Origin: Chlorokybus atmophyticus
Taxonomy: Eukaryota > Streptophyta > Chlorokybophyceae > Chlorokybales > Chlorokybaceae
Reading direction: 5' to 3'
Length of the DNA stretch: 64,000 bases
Assembly: GCA_009103225.1 (NCBI GenBank)
Contig: RHPI01002533.1
Span: forward strand, 7,793-71,792
Positions 42,302-52,452 of this stretch are shown here, piece by piece (position 1 is the stretch's first letter; each line of letters opens with the position of its first letter). The translations under genes were made by a program, and so were the position numbers. The notes under the pieces were generated by a model, which saw only the letters and a program-made list of their open reading frames with translations, did not search any database and was not told where the DNA came from.

Positions 42302-42966
42302 AGGGTTTGTTGGATGCCATAGACCTTGAGGAAGAGCCGCCACCTGCAGAGCCAGCAGCCAACACAGAGGGTGAGGCCACGCACACAACACAAGCCCAAC
42401 CACAGTCAGTCAGCACGAAGGGCAAGAAGAGGGTGCGAGGGTTCCAGACTGCGCACCTGCTGACCATTGAGGAGATCGCGGAGCAGTTGGCAAAGGAGGC
42501 ACAAGCTCATGCAGACAGAGAGTTAGCAGCAGCAGCCCGCAAGGAAGCTGCTGAGGTGAAGAAGACTGAGGCTGCTGCAGCAGCAATCGAAAAGGCTGCT
42601 GCGCAAGAGTTGAAGAAGAAGCAGGCAGCCCCGAAACGCATGCAGAAGAGCACACAAGCTCAGCGCAAGCATGCGACTAAGCAAGACAGGGAGGCGGAGA
42701 AGCAGAGGGAACAGCAAGCAGCTGATGCGGAGGATCACCTTACATCTGAGCAGAGGGAGAAGACCAGGCAGGAGGCTCGCGCTCTGCTGCTCCGCTACGA
42801 GTGGAATGCCATGGATTGCAACATCAGCTGGGGATGCCCCTGTGGGATTGGGCGAAGGACTTCGCCAGCAGGATGGAGGCGCCGTTGCCCTATGTGCGGG
42901 AGCAGGCACGGGAAGCAGGCGCACGGTGGAGGGAGAAGAAGGCCAAGAGATCAGAAGCTATTCTGA
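42298..42966 (+). CDS. Lys/Ala-rich coiled-coil ORF with Cys pairs in the pogo element
   Basis: 222 codons whose ATG overlaps the transposase TGA (ATGA). Long Ala/Lys/Glu/Gln helix, then CPCGIGRR and CPMCGSRH, a possible zinc ribbon. Many pogo-like proteins end in such a coiled coil with Cys pairs, so this could be the transposase C-terminus displaced by a frame change rather than a separate gene. Confidence 0.5.
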   Translation: MKGLLDAIDLEEEPPPAEPAANTEGEATHTTQAQPQSVSTKGKKRVRGFQTAHLLTIEEIAEQLAKEAQAHADRELAAAARKEAAEVKKTEAAAAAIEKAAAQELKKKQAAPKRMQKSTQAQRKHATKQDREAEKQREQQAADAEDHLTSEQREKTRQEARALLLRYEWNAMDCNISWGCPCGIGRRTSPAGWRRRCPMCGSRHGKQAHGGGRRRPRDQKLF

Positions 42967-43120
42967 GGCACCTATAGGCAGACAGATAGGCCTAGTTAGC
43001 GAAGACTGCTTGCATGTACAAAGTCAACAATCGCACGCACCTTACAGTCTGCGCATGCATGTGAAACACACCAGACATGCAACCAGCAAACCATATGAGC
43101 ACACAGCATGCAATCTTGTG

Positions 43121-43473
43121 CGCACACAAGCACACACACATGCATGAGCCCACACACAGACCTACCTCAGCAGGGCGCCAGCTAACACTAGCAGTGCCGC
43201 CGCTAACCATACAACCCTGGCCGCCCACACAACCTTGCGCACACAAGCACACCCACATGCATGAGCCCACACAGGCCTACCTCAGCAGGGCGCCAGCTAA
43301 CACTAGCAGTGCCGCCGCTAACCATACAACCCTGGCCGCCCACACAACCTTGCGCACACGAGCACACACACATGCATGAGCCCACACAGGCCTACCTCAG
43401 CAAGGCGCCAGCTAACACACCAGCAGTGCCGCCGCTAACCTTACAACCCTGGCCGCCCACGCAACCTTGCACA
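43121..43473. repeat. Three tandem ~116-bp units in the pogo element
   Basis: Units begin near 43141, 43258 and 43373 (TGCATGAGCCCACACA, then CTACCTCAGCA and GGCCGCCCAC). Period is 117 then 115 bp. They lie between the ORF and the right terminal repeat. Confidence 0.85.
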
Positions 43474-44363
43474 GGACAACAACTACTGCGTATAGCTGTG
43501 GCGGCGCAAACTGCCGCCAACTACGATGGCTGTCACCGCAGCTAATCGCCTGCACAACAGCCTGCACCAGCCTGTTAACGCACAGCAATTGGCTGTCAGC
43601 CTGCCTATGATGCCAGCCATCAACCTAACATATCAGCACTGCCTGTCACGCCCAGACAGGCGTTCTGAAGTGGCCAAATTAGGGTATGCACAATTTGGCT
43701 GTCAAAGCCTTACACCCCCTACTTTGGCGCGCTACCCTATGCGCTACCCTCAACCAAAAATATAAATAAAAATATCCCCGTATAGCCTAGGTATTAAGCT
43801 ACAAGAAACACATACACTTCGCCGCCAAATACCTACCCTAGCGCCCGCTAGACCCTTAATACCTCAAAAATGCGCCAAATAGGGCACCTCTACCCTATGA
43901 CAAGCCTTTCAACGGCGTGGCCGCCACTGAGCAGAGAACTGAAAGTCCCCACATCAGTTTGATGTGACCTTTTATATCAAGAGTATATCAACTATATCCT
44001 TCTCGATAATTAACTCACAACTAAACATCGACTCTACAGATAGGGTAGTTAGGAAATCTAGCGTGAGCCAATCACAGCTCAGATAAGGTACCTACCGATA
44101 AGGTACCTATCCAAAGATACCTATCGTAAGGTACCTAACGAGATCGTTATCACATTTTATCAAATGTGACACTACATAGGCTTGAATAAGGGGTTTTACA
44201 CCCATTGGGACTTATTTAAGCTATGATAAAGCATCATAGCCTTTAATAAGCGAGGAACCGTAGAAAAGAGGTTCAAATAAGCATATTTAAATACCTATTC
44301 ATACAGAATGTGTTATTTAGATAGCAATAATACCCCTATTATTTTTGCTCCCGTTACATTTGG

Positions 44364-45828
44364 AGTGTCGACCTTCAGTCTACCGGCGATCTCGATACGG
44401 GGACCTGAGCATAACGGCCGTCACCATTTCTTGGCGGCCATCTGCATAAAGGGACTGACCCTGATTAATAGGTACCTGTCAGGTACTCAACAGTTAAGCA
44501 AAAAAGACTTGACCTAACTAACCGGTACCTATCAGTTAGGTATCGGCGACTGTACGCTAACTGAGCGAAATTGTCAGGTACCTTAAGGTACCTACCATTC
44601 ATAATGTACACCCTCAAAGGTACCTGCTGGTATCGCTCAGTCATGATTGGGTGTCACACGTGATTGTCGTCATCAGCTGTGCAAGAATGCGTGACAAATA
44701 ATAAAAAATAAACTACAATGTAATATACTGAGCTACTACTAATACTGCTAGTACAACTAGACTACCACTACTGCTACCACTACCACTACAGCTACTACTA
44801 CCTCAGGTACTACTGCTAGTACTACCTTTGTACTGAGCTTCGGCTCCTGCACCGCCCGCTCCTTCTCCGCCGCCGCCGTTCCTTCTCCGCCGCCGCTGCC
44901 GCCGCCTGGCCTAGTCTGGCCTAGCCTGGCCTGGCCTGGCCGCTCTAAGGCAAGGAGGGTGGTTAGATAGCATGCGGTGTTGCGCGTAGTACAACGTCAG
45001 ACAGCAACTCAGCTCACCGACTGTTAGCCGTCGCCGCCATCACCGCCGTCGCTGTAACAGTCTTGACTGTTACAGTCGCCGCCCACAACGCTCTGTTCAA
45101 CTTGAAACCGTTGAGCGTTTGAATAACTTGGGCAGCCCAAGTTATTCAAACGCGTTGTGTGTGTCGAAACGTGACTCGCAACGGCATTATCGTAATATTA
45201 TAATGGCACAAAAAGTATCATTGTCGCAATGGCACTATCGTACCATTGATATAGTACGGCGGCTGCATTGTACCAGCGTCGTTGCCGGCCGGTACCACCG
45301 TCCCGACTTGCCGACCGGTACCACCGTCCCGACTTGCCGACCTTTAGGGACCTGCACTCACTGCCTTATCATACTTGACACACAACAAATAGGTCGCCGC
45401 CGCGTTAAGTGCACGACCGGCGATCGGCCGTCACTTACTAAACGCGGTAAGGTCACCTAGTAGGGATTAATTGTGACTGGCTTGCTAAAGTAGGCAACCG
45501 TCGCGCATACTTTGCGACAGTCAGATATACGACCGACGATCGGCCGTCATTGTATGTGACCAAAACGTGACTTATTTGCTATGCAGATAGGTCGCCATCG
45601 CGCAAATGGGACGACCAACAATCGGCTGTCACCTTAAAGTGCGGTGTTGCCGTCACAGGCAGGCCGCCGTCGATTGTATTTGTTGGTCGATCGCTTGCCG
45701 TCGGTATATGTTGCTTGATAGTAACGGCCTTCCTAGAAAGTCCCTTTACGGACCAATCCGTTACGTCAGGTAGGGTCAGGCACCCGTCAGTCTCTCAGTC
45801 CCTTGTCAGTCACCATGTAAAATATGCG
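44364..45828. repeat. Right part of insertion X: short-motif repeats
   Basis: GGTACCT occurs at least six times in 44470-44630. A (CTA)n-type tract lies at 44735-44830, CCTGGCCTAG pentamers at 44905-44940, two 27-bp copies of CCGGTACCACCGTCCCGACT at 45288-45341, and three diverged ~110-bp units around CGATCGGCCGTCA at ~45390-45720. Hairpins occur at 45052-45075 and 45116-45152. No gene seen. Confidence 0.6.
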
Positions 45829-45920
45829 ATGATGAAGGAGTACTAGTGCGACAATTCCACCGCACCATTGTCCTCCTCACCTGCTTTAACAGATGAGCTC
45901 TGGAGCTGGAACCTCCCCAG

Positions 45921-46185
45921 AAGCTCGGGGGGGTGGGGGGGGGTGGGGGGGGTTGGCTTGTTGACTGTGTGTCCTACAGCACAGCATGTACACTAAGAAG
46001 GACACCGCCTCCACATGTCCGTGTGACTCAGCAACAGCGGAGCAGCTCCACCAAGCACTCCTCGCCATACAACTTTTACTTCTGTTATATGTTATAACAC
46101 GTTGCAGCAGCAGGGCTAGCAAGCATGACTTTCCCTGCAGCGGCCCGAGACAGTGTGACCCTCGACTCCCCTCGACCCGACAACT
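45921..46185 (+). repeat. Gypsy-1b polypurine tract and truncated 3' LTR
   Basis: The tract is G7-T-G9-T-G8 (45927-45952), three times the length of that in copy 1a. The LTR start TGGCTTGTTGACTGTG at 45954 follows. Similarity to the 27560 LTR fades near 46185. Confidence 0.75.
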
Positions 46186-48319
46186 TCATGTACAAGCGCA
46201 TTCAATGTGCAAACTGTCAATGGGCCATATATAGGGTATTGATCGTGGTATGTTATGCATACACGAGCGCATACAGGCCGAGATGCACGGCAAGGCAAGC
46301 AGAATAGGCACAACATGCAGGGGCGATTAATATTACAATCAATACTACACACGGGGTCATCACTTGCCTCTTTAAATGCTATTATGTGATGTGCAATGCA
46401 ATCGCAGTGGGGTAGGCTGGCAGCAACGATGAAACCAATCAATGCAAAGCATACCATGATTAGCTTTGGATATTTGCAAAGTTAATTAACCAAATGCCAG
46501 TGCCAACTCAAGCAAATAATTGTAAAGTCACGGCACATCTAGATATCATCATGCGCTATTCTTGTGTAGGCTGAGCAGTTGTCACGAAGTTCCGTAAAAC
46601 ATGTATGTTCGTGAAAGCTTGATGAAAATTATGAATATCCATTACACCCCTTGTGTACACAAACTCATAGACCTGCTTTTGATGACGGCCATGAGTCATT
46701 ACCATTACACCGAGTTAACCCATAGCCAATGGTGGGCGAGAGTCTCATTTTCCTCTGACACCCGTACGGTGCAGGCTGCACCCTACTGAGAGTCAGCAGT
46801 TTTAGCCTAAACTTGTAGGTTCACAAAGGCCGTAGATCTGAGACTTCTCCCCCGGGGAAAAGCGTCGCCGAGACTGCCAGCGGCAGGGCCAATCCGATCG
46901 TCCGAGGCAGTTCTCTGCCAATAGCAAATCGCGTGCCCCTCAGGCGGATTTTGTGCCCTCACGGCCCCGCCAGCCGTGCACCGGCAGCTTCATCCAACGC
47001 CCGGAACGCCTTCACCGCCGCCCGGCTCGCAGCAGACCGTCCGATAGCAAAGAAAGGCAAACCCTAGCCCCTCGGCACTGGGGCCACGACCTAATGCGCT
47101 TTTTGCGATGGTTACCAATGCATTGCAGCTGGGGGGCTGTAGTCTTGCCACTGTAGTAGCCGTGCCACCAACCTGGTGGTAAGTGAATGATTACCGCCGC
47201 CGCTGGTGCAGGCCGAGGAGGGTGACGTGGGCTGCCAGGCTGCGGCTGACGTGTGCCTTGGACGGTGGGAGGCGAGCACGGACTGCTTGCGGGCGAGCAT
47301 AGGAGCAGCAGCAGCGGTAGGCCACGCCGGTGGATGCGGAATCCTGCGTGCATTGACTCTGGCCTGGTGGCCTAATGATGGCCTGGTGTGAAGGTGGCAC
47401 GCTACCAGGCCATGCGTACACGGTCCACGCCGCCGCGTCAACTTCTACGTGTAGCATAGCACGGTTGCGGGCGGCAACGCCTCGTTGCCCGCCGCCATGC
47501 CGAAGCTTGCAGGCAGCAGGTTTAGCTAGGTGTGGTTGTTGGAGCCAGCAGCGTGCGCAGCATTCTCTGCGCCACCGCCGCTGCTTGCAGCTGCTTCCCT
47601 CCGCTTGTGCTCGAAGCAACCACAGTGCTGTTACAATGGGTGTCCTAGCTTGCGGCAGCACTGACACACCTTCAAGCACAGCTGCCTCGCAGATAGCGCA
47701 GTCTGGCAGCTCGCTGGACTATCAGCCGGTCAGTGTGCACGCACAGATGGCTTTGTGGTTGGCTCAACCGCCATTGCTGAACAACAAAGTATCACTGCAA
47801 CATCTTGGAAGCTCGTAACCCGAGCTCCGGTTGCGTGCTCAATGAAGTACTTGACTTAGTTAGTCGTGACATGCATTGGTATGCATGCTAAGGTGTCGTT
47901 GCCTTGTGCGACGCATTGATAGGTTCGCGTTCGTGGTAGACATGTTCGCATGCAACAAATTGCATGCGAACATGTCTACCACAGTCTGTCAAGACGCTCG
48001 TGTCGTAGTATGATGCTACGGTGCTTGTAGTACCTGTTTCCCGTTCTGTTGCCAAACGCATCGTCTTTGCTTGCACTGTTCACGTAACGCGCGTAGATTT
48101 TGTGTGCGCAAGCCGCGCGCTGATCTATTGGTGTGCGCACGGCACATTCTCAACATGCAACAGGGCACGTCACTGTCAGTGCTGGTCATGCTCATTGTCC
48201 TGTGCGTACTGAGTTCTTGGCCCATTTCACAAGTCATCTCAGCAATGAATTACTTGTGCGCAAGTTGCGACCCAGCACCATGCATGCAACAATGAGGGGC
48301 TAGAGTGAATTGCGTTCAG
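46186..48319. other. Intergenic stretch with no recognised gene
   Basis: ORFs at 46953-47818 on both strands are GC-rich, lack known motifs and look like chance frames. A 23-bp perfect hairpin sits at 47933-47982. A short ORF at 48155 (MQQGTSLSVLVMLIVLCVL) encodes a hydrophobic segment and could be the first exon of the hydroxylase gene, but its splice donor is uncertain. Confidence 0.4.
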
Positions 48320-49808
48320 GCACCCAAGACTTTTGATGCAGCAGTCAGGGTGTTCTGCAGTGCAGCCGCGCCGCGGATAATTGCTGTTGGAGTGATGATA
48401 CTGGCGACGCTGCGATCACGCTGGCAAATTTGCTTGCAAGACGCTGTAGGTACGGTACGCACCCCTCAGTAGTTCACTGAAACCAATTTATCAATACCTT
48501 TGTTCAGCTCATAGCATGCATCATTGAGTACATTGTAACCAACACCCCCACCTCCGTTACATGCATGCATCTGGAGTAAGCGTGTATGCATCTTGACAGG
48601 CGCAACTGCTTGCATGTCAAATGAGTTGTAGCTGTCACCAGGCTAGATCTCTCTCATGAGTGGAGACTCTGCATAGGTATTCAGCACACAGCCCACCGAG
48701 ATGTGCACTACCTACAGGTTTCCAGTAGGCTTGCAGTCGCATGGCACTGTACATCAGCTATAGCAGCCACAATTTGCACAATCTGCGCAACACAGCATGC
48801 TTCGGCTATACACAGGCACTATGCATGACAGCCTCTTGCGCGCTTTGCAGTTTCTTTGTGCGTGGGAGGTTTCTGGATGTTGCAAGAGTGGTTTGTGCAT
48901 CGCTGGCTGCTCCATTCTGTCGCATCCTGGGCTGGCCGCGACATTCATGCTGGCCATCACGCGCTGCCGTACTTTCATGTATCTCTCGACGGGCCTGAGG
49001 TAAACAACGTCGCCCGAGCTGCATTCTGTCATGATGCCAATCATAATGGCAGGCGGTGCAGTATCAACAAACTAAGTACGACACCTTCAGTTGGGTGCAA
49101 ACAGTCTAAGTCTGCTTGTGAGCACAGCGCGTCAGGACGCTCGTGTCCTGCCTGTCTGCATTGCTTACTCCTGCTTGCCACTGTGCACTCTGTGCAGGTT
49201 GTGGTGCCGATGATGTTTCTCAGTGCGGGTTTGGCAGCAGCATCTGTTGTAATGGGCGCATCAGCTTCGCTCGCGATAACTGGACTTGTGTCATACTGGG
49301 CTATGGGTCTTGTATATGAATGGACGCACTACCTCTGCCATACGCGGGTGCCGCTTACTTCCGGCATTGCCAAAGCTGTGAAAAGGAACCATGTGAGTAT
49401 TGTGTTGTACGCCCTTCATCAGTTCGTGCTGTGCGGTCTGTTGCTCCGGACTAACTAAGTCCTCATATCAACAGATGCTTCACCACTGTCGAAATGAAGA
49501 TCACTGGATGTCGTTCACTTGCCCGCCATTGGATCATCTCTTTGGTACTGCACCTTCGGACCCCTCTCTCGTACCCGTGAATCTATCACTCAGGCGCCAG
49601 GGCCTTGCTGCAAAAGCAGACCATCCAGGTAAACAATGTCATTGCCATCGGCACTGTAGTGCATGACTGAAATGAACAAGTTTATAGCACACACAGAAGT
49701 TGATTGCCAACTACTGTTTTACTTGAGTGCGCGCCTAACTGTTTTGTGCACCACAATGCAGATGGCAGTGAGCTCGAGTTTCTGCCCGCTGCCGTGCCAA
49801 GTGCTTGA
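48320..49808 (+). CDS. Fatty-acid-hydroxylase/sterol-desaturase superfamily protein
   Basis: Exons 48320-48449, 48851-48999, 49198-49392, 49475-49628 and 49762-49808 give 224 codons plus stop in one frame; a more 5' exon is needed for the start. The first exon encodes a hydrophobic helix (IIAVGVMILA). The di-iron His clusters are HRWLLH, HAGHH, HYLCH and HHCRNEDH, in the order expected of FA_hydroxylase (PF04116) membrane enzymes. HWMSFTCPPLDHLFGT matches the conserved C-terminal block. Such enzymes oxidise an acyl chain, sterol or related lipid in the ER or plastid membrane; the substrate cannot be told. TGTAA follows at 49824. The protein is short for the family, in line with a missing N-terminus. 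Confidence 0.8.
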
Positions 49809-50737
49809 ACAGCAGCATGTACAGTGTAATTGGTGTAAGATACATACCCTTGAATAGTGCTACTTCTGTTTGCAGCGGCGAGTTGATAGTGATAGGCAAT
49901 AGTGGACTTCATTTGTGTTGTGGTTCACAAGTGGTAGTTAATGCTGTGTAGAGACTGCCAGGAAGTTGTTTATCCCACCACCTGGTTGGTGCATGGCAGC
50001 CATAGCTTGGAAGGGTTCCGCAGCTATCACTAAAGCTGCCATAATTGCAAGTACAATGTACCCTTGTTATATCATTGGTTTAAGTAAAATCGCTCCTACA
50101 ACGGGGAAAATACACCTTGAGTGTGCAAAAGTGCTGTTCTTGTGTTGCACACAAGCAACAACGCGACTGTAATGAGGTAATGTAATGTAATGTACTTTAC
50201 CATAACTTGATGAAGTATACATATATATCATAAGTTGCAATCAGTTGTTGTCACCGCGACGCGTACATTTGGACCCGTATCTGTGTACATCATAAACATT
50301 GTATTTCCCGCGATCTTTCTTGATAACACTGCATATGTGCATGCATGCGTGTTTTATGTGTTCTTAAAATGTTACAATGAATAAGCCTATTCCATTGGCC
50401 ACCGGTTTTTACCTGGCAACCGTTAAGTAGTATTGTATTTCAATACAAGAAACAGGGTTATACCATTTGCGTATATGCACAGTTGCTCTGCTGCTGCTGC
50501 TGCTGTGCCTTCGGCTCAACTTCTCCTTCTGCTTGCCTCCTGCTTTGCCCAGGTACTTGCTGGAGGCCACCTTGCCCTACTGGCCTGTCTAACCTATCCA
50601 ACGGTATTGCACACAGCTTGTAGCCAGCTCCTTAGCTAGGTTGTATCCTTGCTTTGCTAGCTATGCTGTTTAAAAGTTGAGTTTTGATATGCTCAAGCCG
50701 TTGTGCATGTTGGAAGCTTGGGGACATTGATTGCTAT
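49809..50737. other. Intergenic, no gene seen
   Basis: AT-rich DNA with TGTAATG repeats (50168-50195) and a CTGCTG tract (50482-50500). Nothing coding is recognised. Confidence 0.5.
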
Positions 50738-51236
50738 TGTAACAATTGGGGCCCAACCACTAGGCTATGGTAGTAAAAGACACTACCATGAGTGAGGTTT
50801 GTCACAATCTATCCCAGTTCGTGACATTCCACCCCAATCCAACCCATGAGTTCCTCATAATCCAATGAGGCACTAGCCCACGTCGCCGTGTTCACGACCG
50901 TACCACGATCGGTCTGCCCGCGGCCTGTTGGATCCGGCCCACGAACGGTCCTAACCGCCCGAACGCCATCCTCACCACGCGACCTGCCATCGCATCGCGG
51001 CCGCTCACGCGGCCTTACGTTGAACTGGCTCGGTGCGCAGGTCGTGATCCCGCGCCCAGCCTAGGGCAAGCCGCCCCAAATGCTTTATTTTTGCCTTGAT
51101 TTGCCGCAGTCCTATATGAGAATTGAACCTGAAACGTCAAGCTACGTTACCATTGTAACAATTGGGGCCCGACCTCTAGGCTATGATAGTAAAAGACACT
51201 ACCATGAGGTTTGTCAATTTATCCCAATTTGTGACA
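50738..51236 (-). mobile_element. TRIM-B miniature LTR element
   Basis: Terminal repeats 50738-50826 (89 bp) and 51154-51236 (83 bp) share TGTAACAATTGGGGCCC...GTGACA. Flanks are GCTAT and GCTAA, a 4-of-5 target duplication. Read on the minus strand, TGGTAACGTAGC lies one base inside one repeat (primer site) and GGGGTGGAA precedes the other (purine tract). No ORF. Confidence 0.85.
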
Positions 51237-51933
51237 GCTAATCCTTATATGATGATAGCAAAAAGTGGACGGTAGCAAAAATGATATTTTTTGTTGGCAT
51301 AGCTTGAATCTGGGCGTTAATGTGGTTATACTTGATAAAGAATGTTTGCTATACCATGATATTGCAAGTCACCTGTGGTCTTAGTGGAAACATCTTACGT
51401 ATTACACAATCATTTTGCATACATTTACCATAACTGCTGTGACATACAAATCATCTTTTTTGTGGGTAGGTTCACGCATGCAATATTCGCTTTGTGCTTA
51501 CAGACATTTGCGCCCGTATGTTTGTTGTTTATACATGTACAATTGACGCCGAAGGCAATTGACTGTGCGTGCAGAATTCAATCAAATTGCACGTGATGAC
51601 TACGCATGCGCAGAATAACAAGCATGTTTCGTATTTTGTTCAATTATTGCATTAAAATATTCACATGAAACGCATGCTACCGCAAGTCTCAGTAAGACCA
51701 TACGTAAACGTCACAATCTCACACAGAGATGATTAATCTTTATGTAAGGGACCTGCTATTGGCTTTGTTGCATCATTGTACGTCATAAAAGCACACACCA
51801 CTTATAAGATGGATAAATCTCTTATTCGAATGAGGGTCCTTCGTCAAGTATTCGAGCTAAGTCAACGTCTCTCACTATCTTCGTACGTTGGAGGCCTATT
51901 CTTGATCGAGCACTTACATACCTTGTTCATAGC
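51237..51933. other. Intergenic, no gene seen
   Basis: AT-rich, no conserved ORF; nothing recognisable. Confidence 0.5.
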
Positions 51934-52452
51934 TGTCACAGCCCACTCATCTATGAAAGACTTGGTGCTTTTATGGTCGATCTGTGGTAAGTTAATGTAC
52001 CTTCCCGTTACATTCCCCCCCACTTAAGAACGCTGACGTCCTCGGCAGCTGGCTCCCATCAGCTGGGGAATCATCTCAGAGGTCTGATTAGGGTCGGTCA
52101 CTGGCCCCACCACCCAAGGACCGACCAATCTAGGCCCATACCGGTCAACGCGCGCATAGCGCACCGCTGCCGGCCCCACAGGTCGCATTGCGACAGGCAG
52201 GTCGCGCCCTACCGCGCCGACTGAACGCCGGCACGACTGCCATTAGGCAAGTCGCAACCCATCAATGATAGCACTTATGACCGTTTACGATGCTATTGGA
52301 TCGAGAAGCAACGACCGCGGAATTCGTGTGCAAGGCATGAATGTGCAAACCCGGGTCTCAAGCTCCGACACCAATGTCACAACCCACTCGACTAAAAAGA
52401 CTTGGTGCTTTTATGGTCGATTTGTGGTAATTTAATGTACCTTCCCGTTACA
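51934..52452 (-). mobile_element. TRIM-A2 miniature LTR element
   Basis: Terminal repeats 51934-52012 and 52375-52452 with an exact ATAGC target duplication (51929-51933 and 52453-52457). Internal DNA is collinear with TRIM-A1 at 21434-21808 with scattered changes. The purine tract (complement of TTCCCCCCCACTTAAG) is conserved. Confidence 0.93.

Larger units (their letters stand above)
39827..43895 (+). mobile_element. Pogo-type (Tc1/mariner superfamily) DNA transposon
   Basis: 22-bp perfect terminal inverted repeats (39827-39848 and 43874-43895, starting GGGTAGAGGTGCCC) flanked by a TA duplication (39825-39826 and 43896-43897). The uninterrupted LTR at 33300-33301 shows the empty site with a single TA. 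It encodes a pogo/DDE_1-like transposase and carries an exact 273-bp piece of Gypsy-2 RT plus a triplicated ~116-bp repeat. Confidence 0.95.
33237..44358 (-). mobile_element. Gypsy-2: degenerate chromovirus (chromodomain Gypsy)
   Basis: LTRs at 33237-33774 and 39763-39826 plus 43898-44358 (the second split by pogo). Ends are TGTAAC...GTTACA, with target duplication TTTGG (33232-33236 and 44359-44363). Coding is on the minus strand: Gag with CCHC, protease, RT, RNase H, integrase, chromodomain. A purine tract GTGGGGGGGAA (complement of 33775-33786) and a primer site (39745-39760) are visible. Multiple frameshifts and stops make it non-autonomous. Confidence 0.92.
39763..44358 (-). repeat. Gypsy-2 5' LTR, split by the pogo element
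   Basis: Two parts, 39763-39826 and 43898-44358, are collinear with 33237-33774. The junction lies at CC-TA-TG, so the pogo element used a TA target. Confidence 0.9.
33173..45828. mobile_element. Insertion X in the Gypsy-1b PHD region, itself hosting Gypsy-2
   Basis: Gypsy-1b coding stops after CAATACCCATC (33172) and resumes near GATGAAGGAGTAC (~45829). X consists of 33173-33231 and 44364-45828 (~1.5 kb in total) once Gypsy-2 is removed. It has no ORF and is full of short repeats. Both junctions carry CATCG/CGATG, but I cannot define clean terminal repeats or a target duplication, so its class is unknown. Confidence 0.5.
28394..46185 (+). mobile_element. Gypsy-1b: deleted sister copy of Gypsy-1a, interrupted by a nested stack
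   Basis: Present are an LTR fragment (28394-28636), the gag C-terminal half, protease, methyltransferase, integrase and part of the PHD. RT and RNase H are deleted cleanly at ~31505. The 3' tail resumes at ~45829, where coding similar to 27455-27510 reappears, followed by the purine tract and a truncated LTR (45954 to about 46185). Everything between ~33173 and ~45828 is later insertions. The copy is dead but shows the ancestral arrangement. Confidence 0.8.

Noticed and set aside
43121-43473. Possible CRISPR-like array
   Set aside because: Whole ~116-bp units are repeated with no unique spacers, in a eukaryotic transposon.
43077-43545. ORFs of ~60-100 codons on both strands with repeating sequences
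   Set aside because: They follow the ~116-bp tandem repeat, whose period lets frames stay open; no protein-like conservation.
47191-47679. 162-codon minus-strand ORF (and overlapping plus-strand ORF 47375-47818)
   Set aside because: High GC, low-complexity Ala/Arg/Cys composition, no motifs, and equally long frames on both strands.
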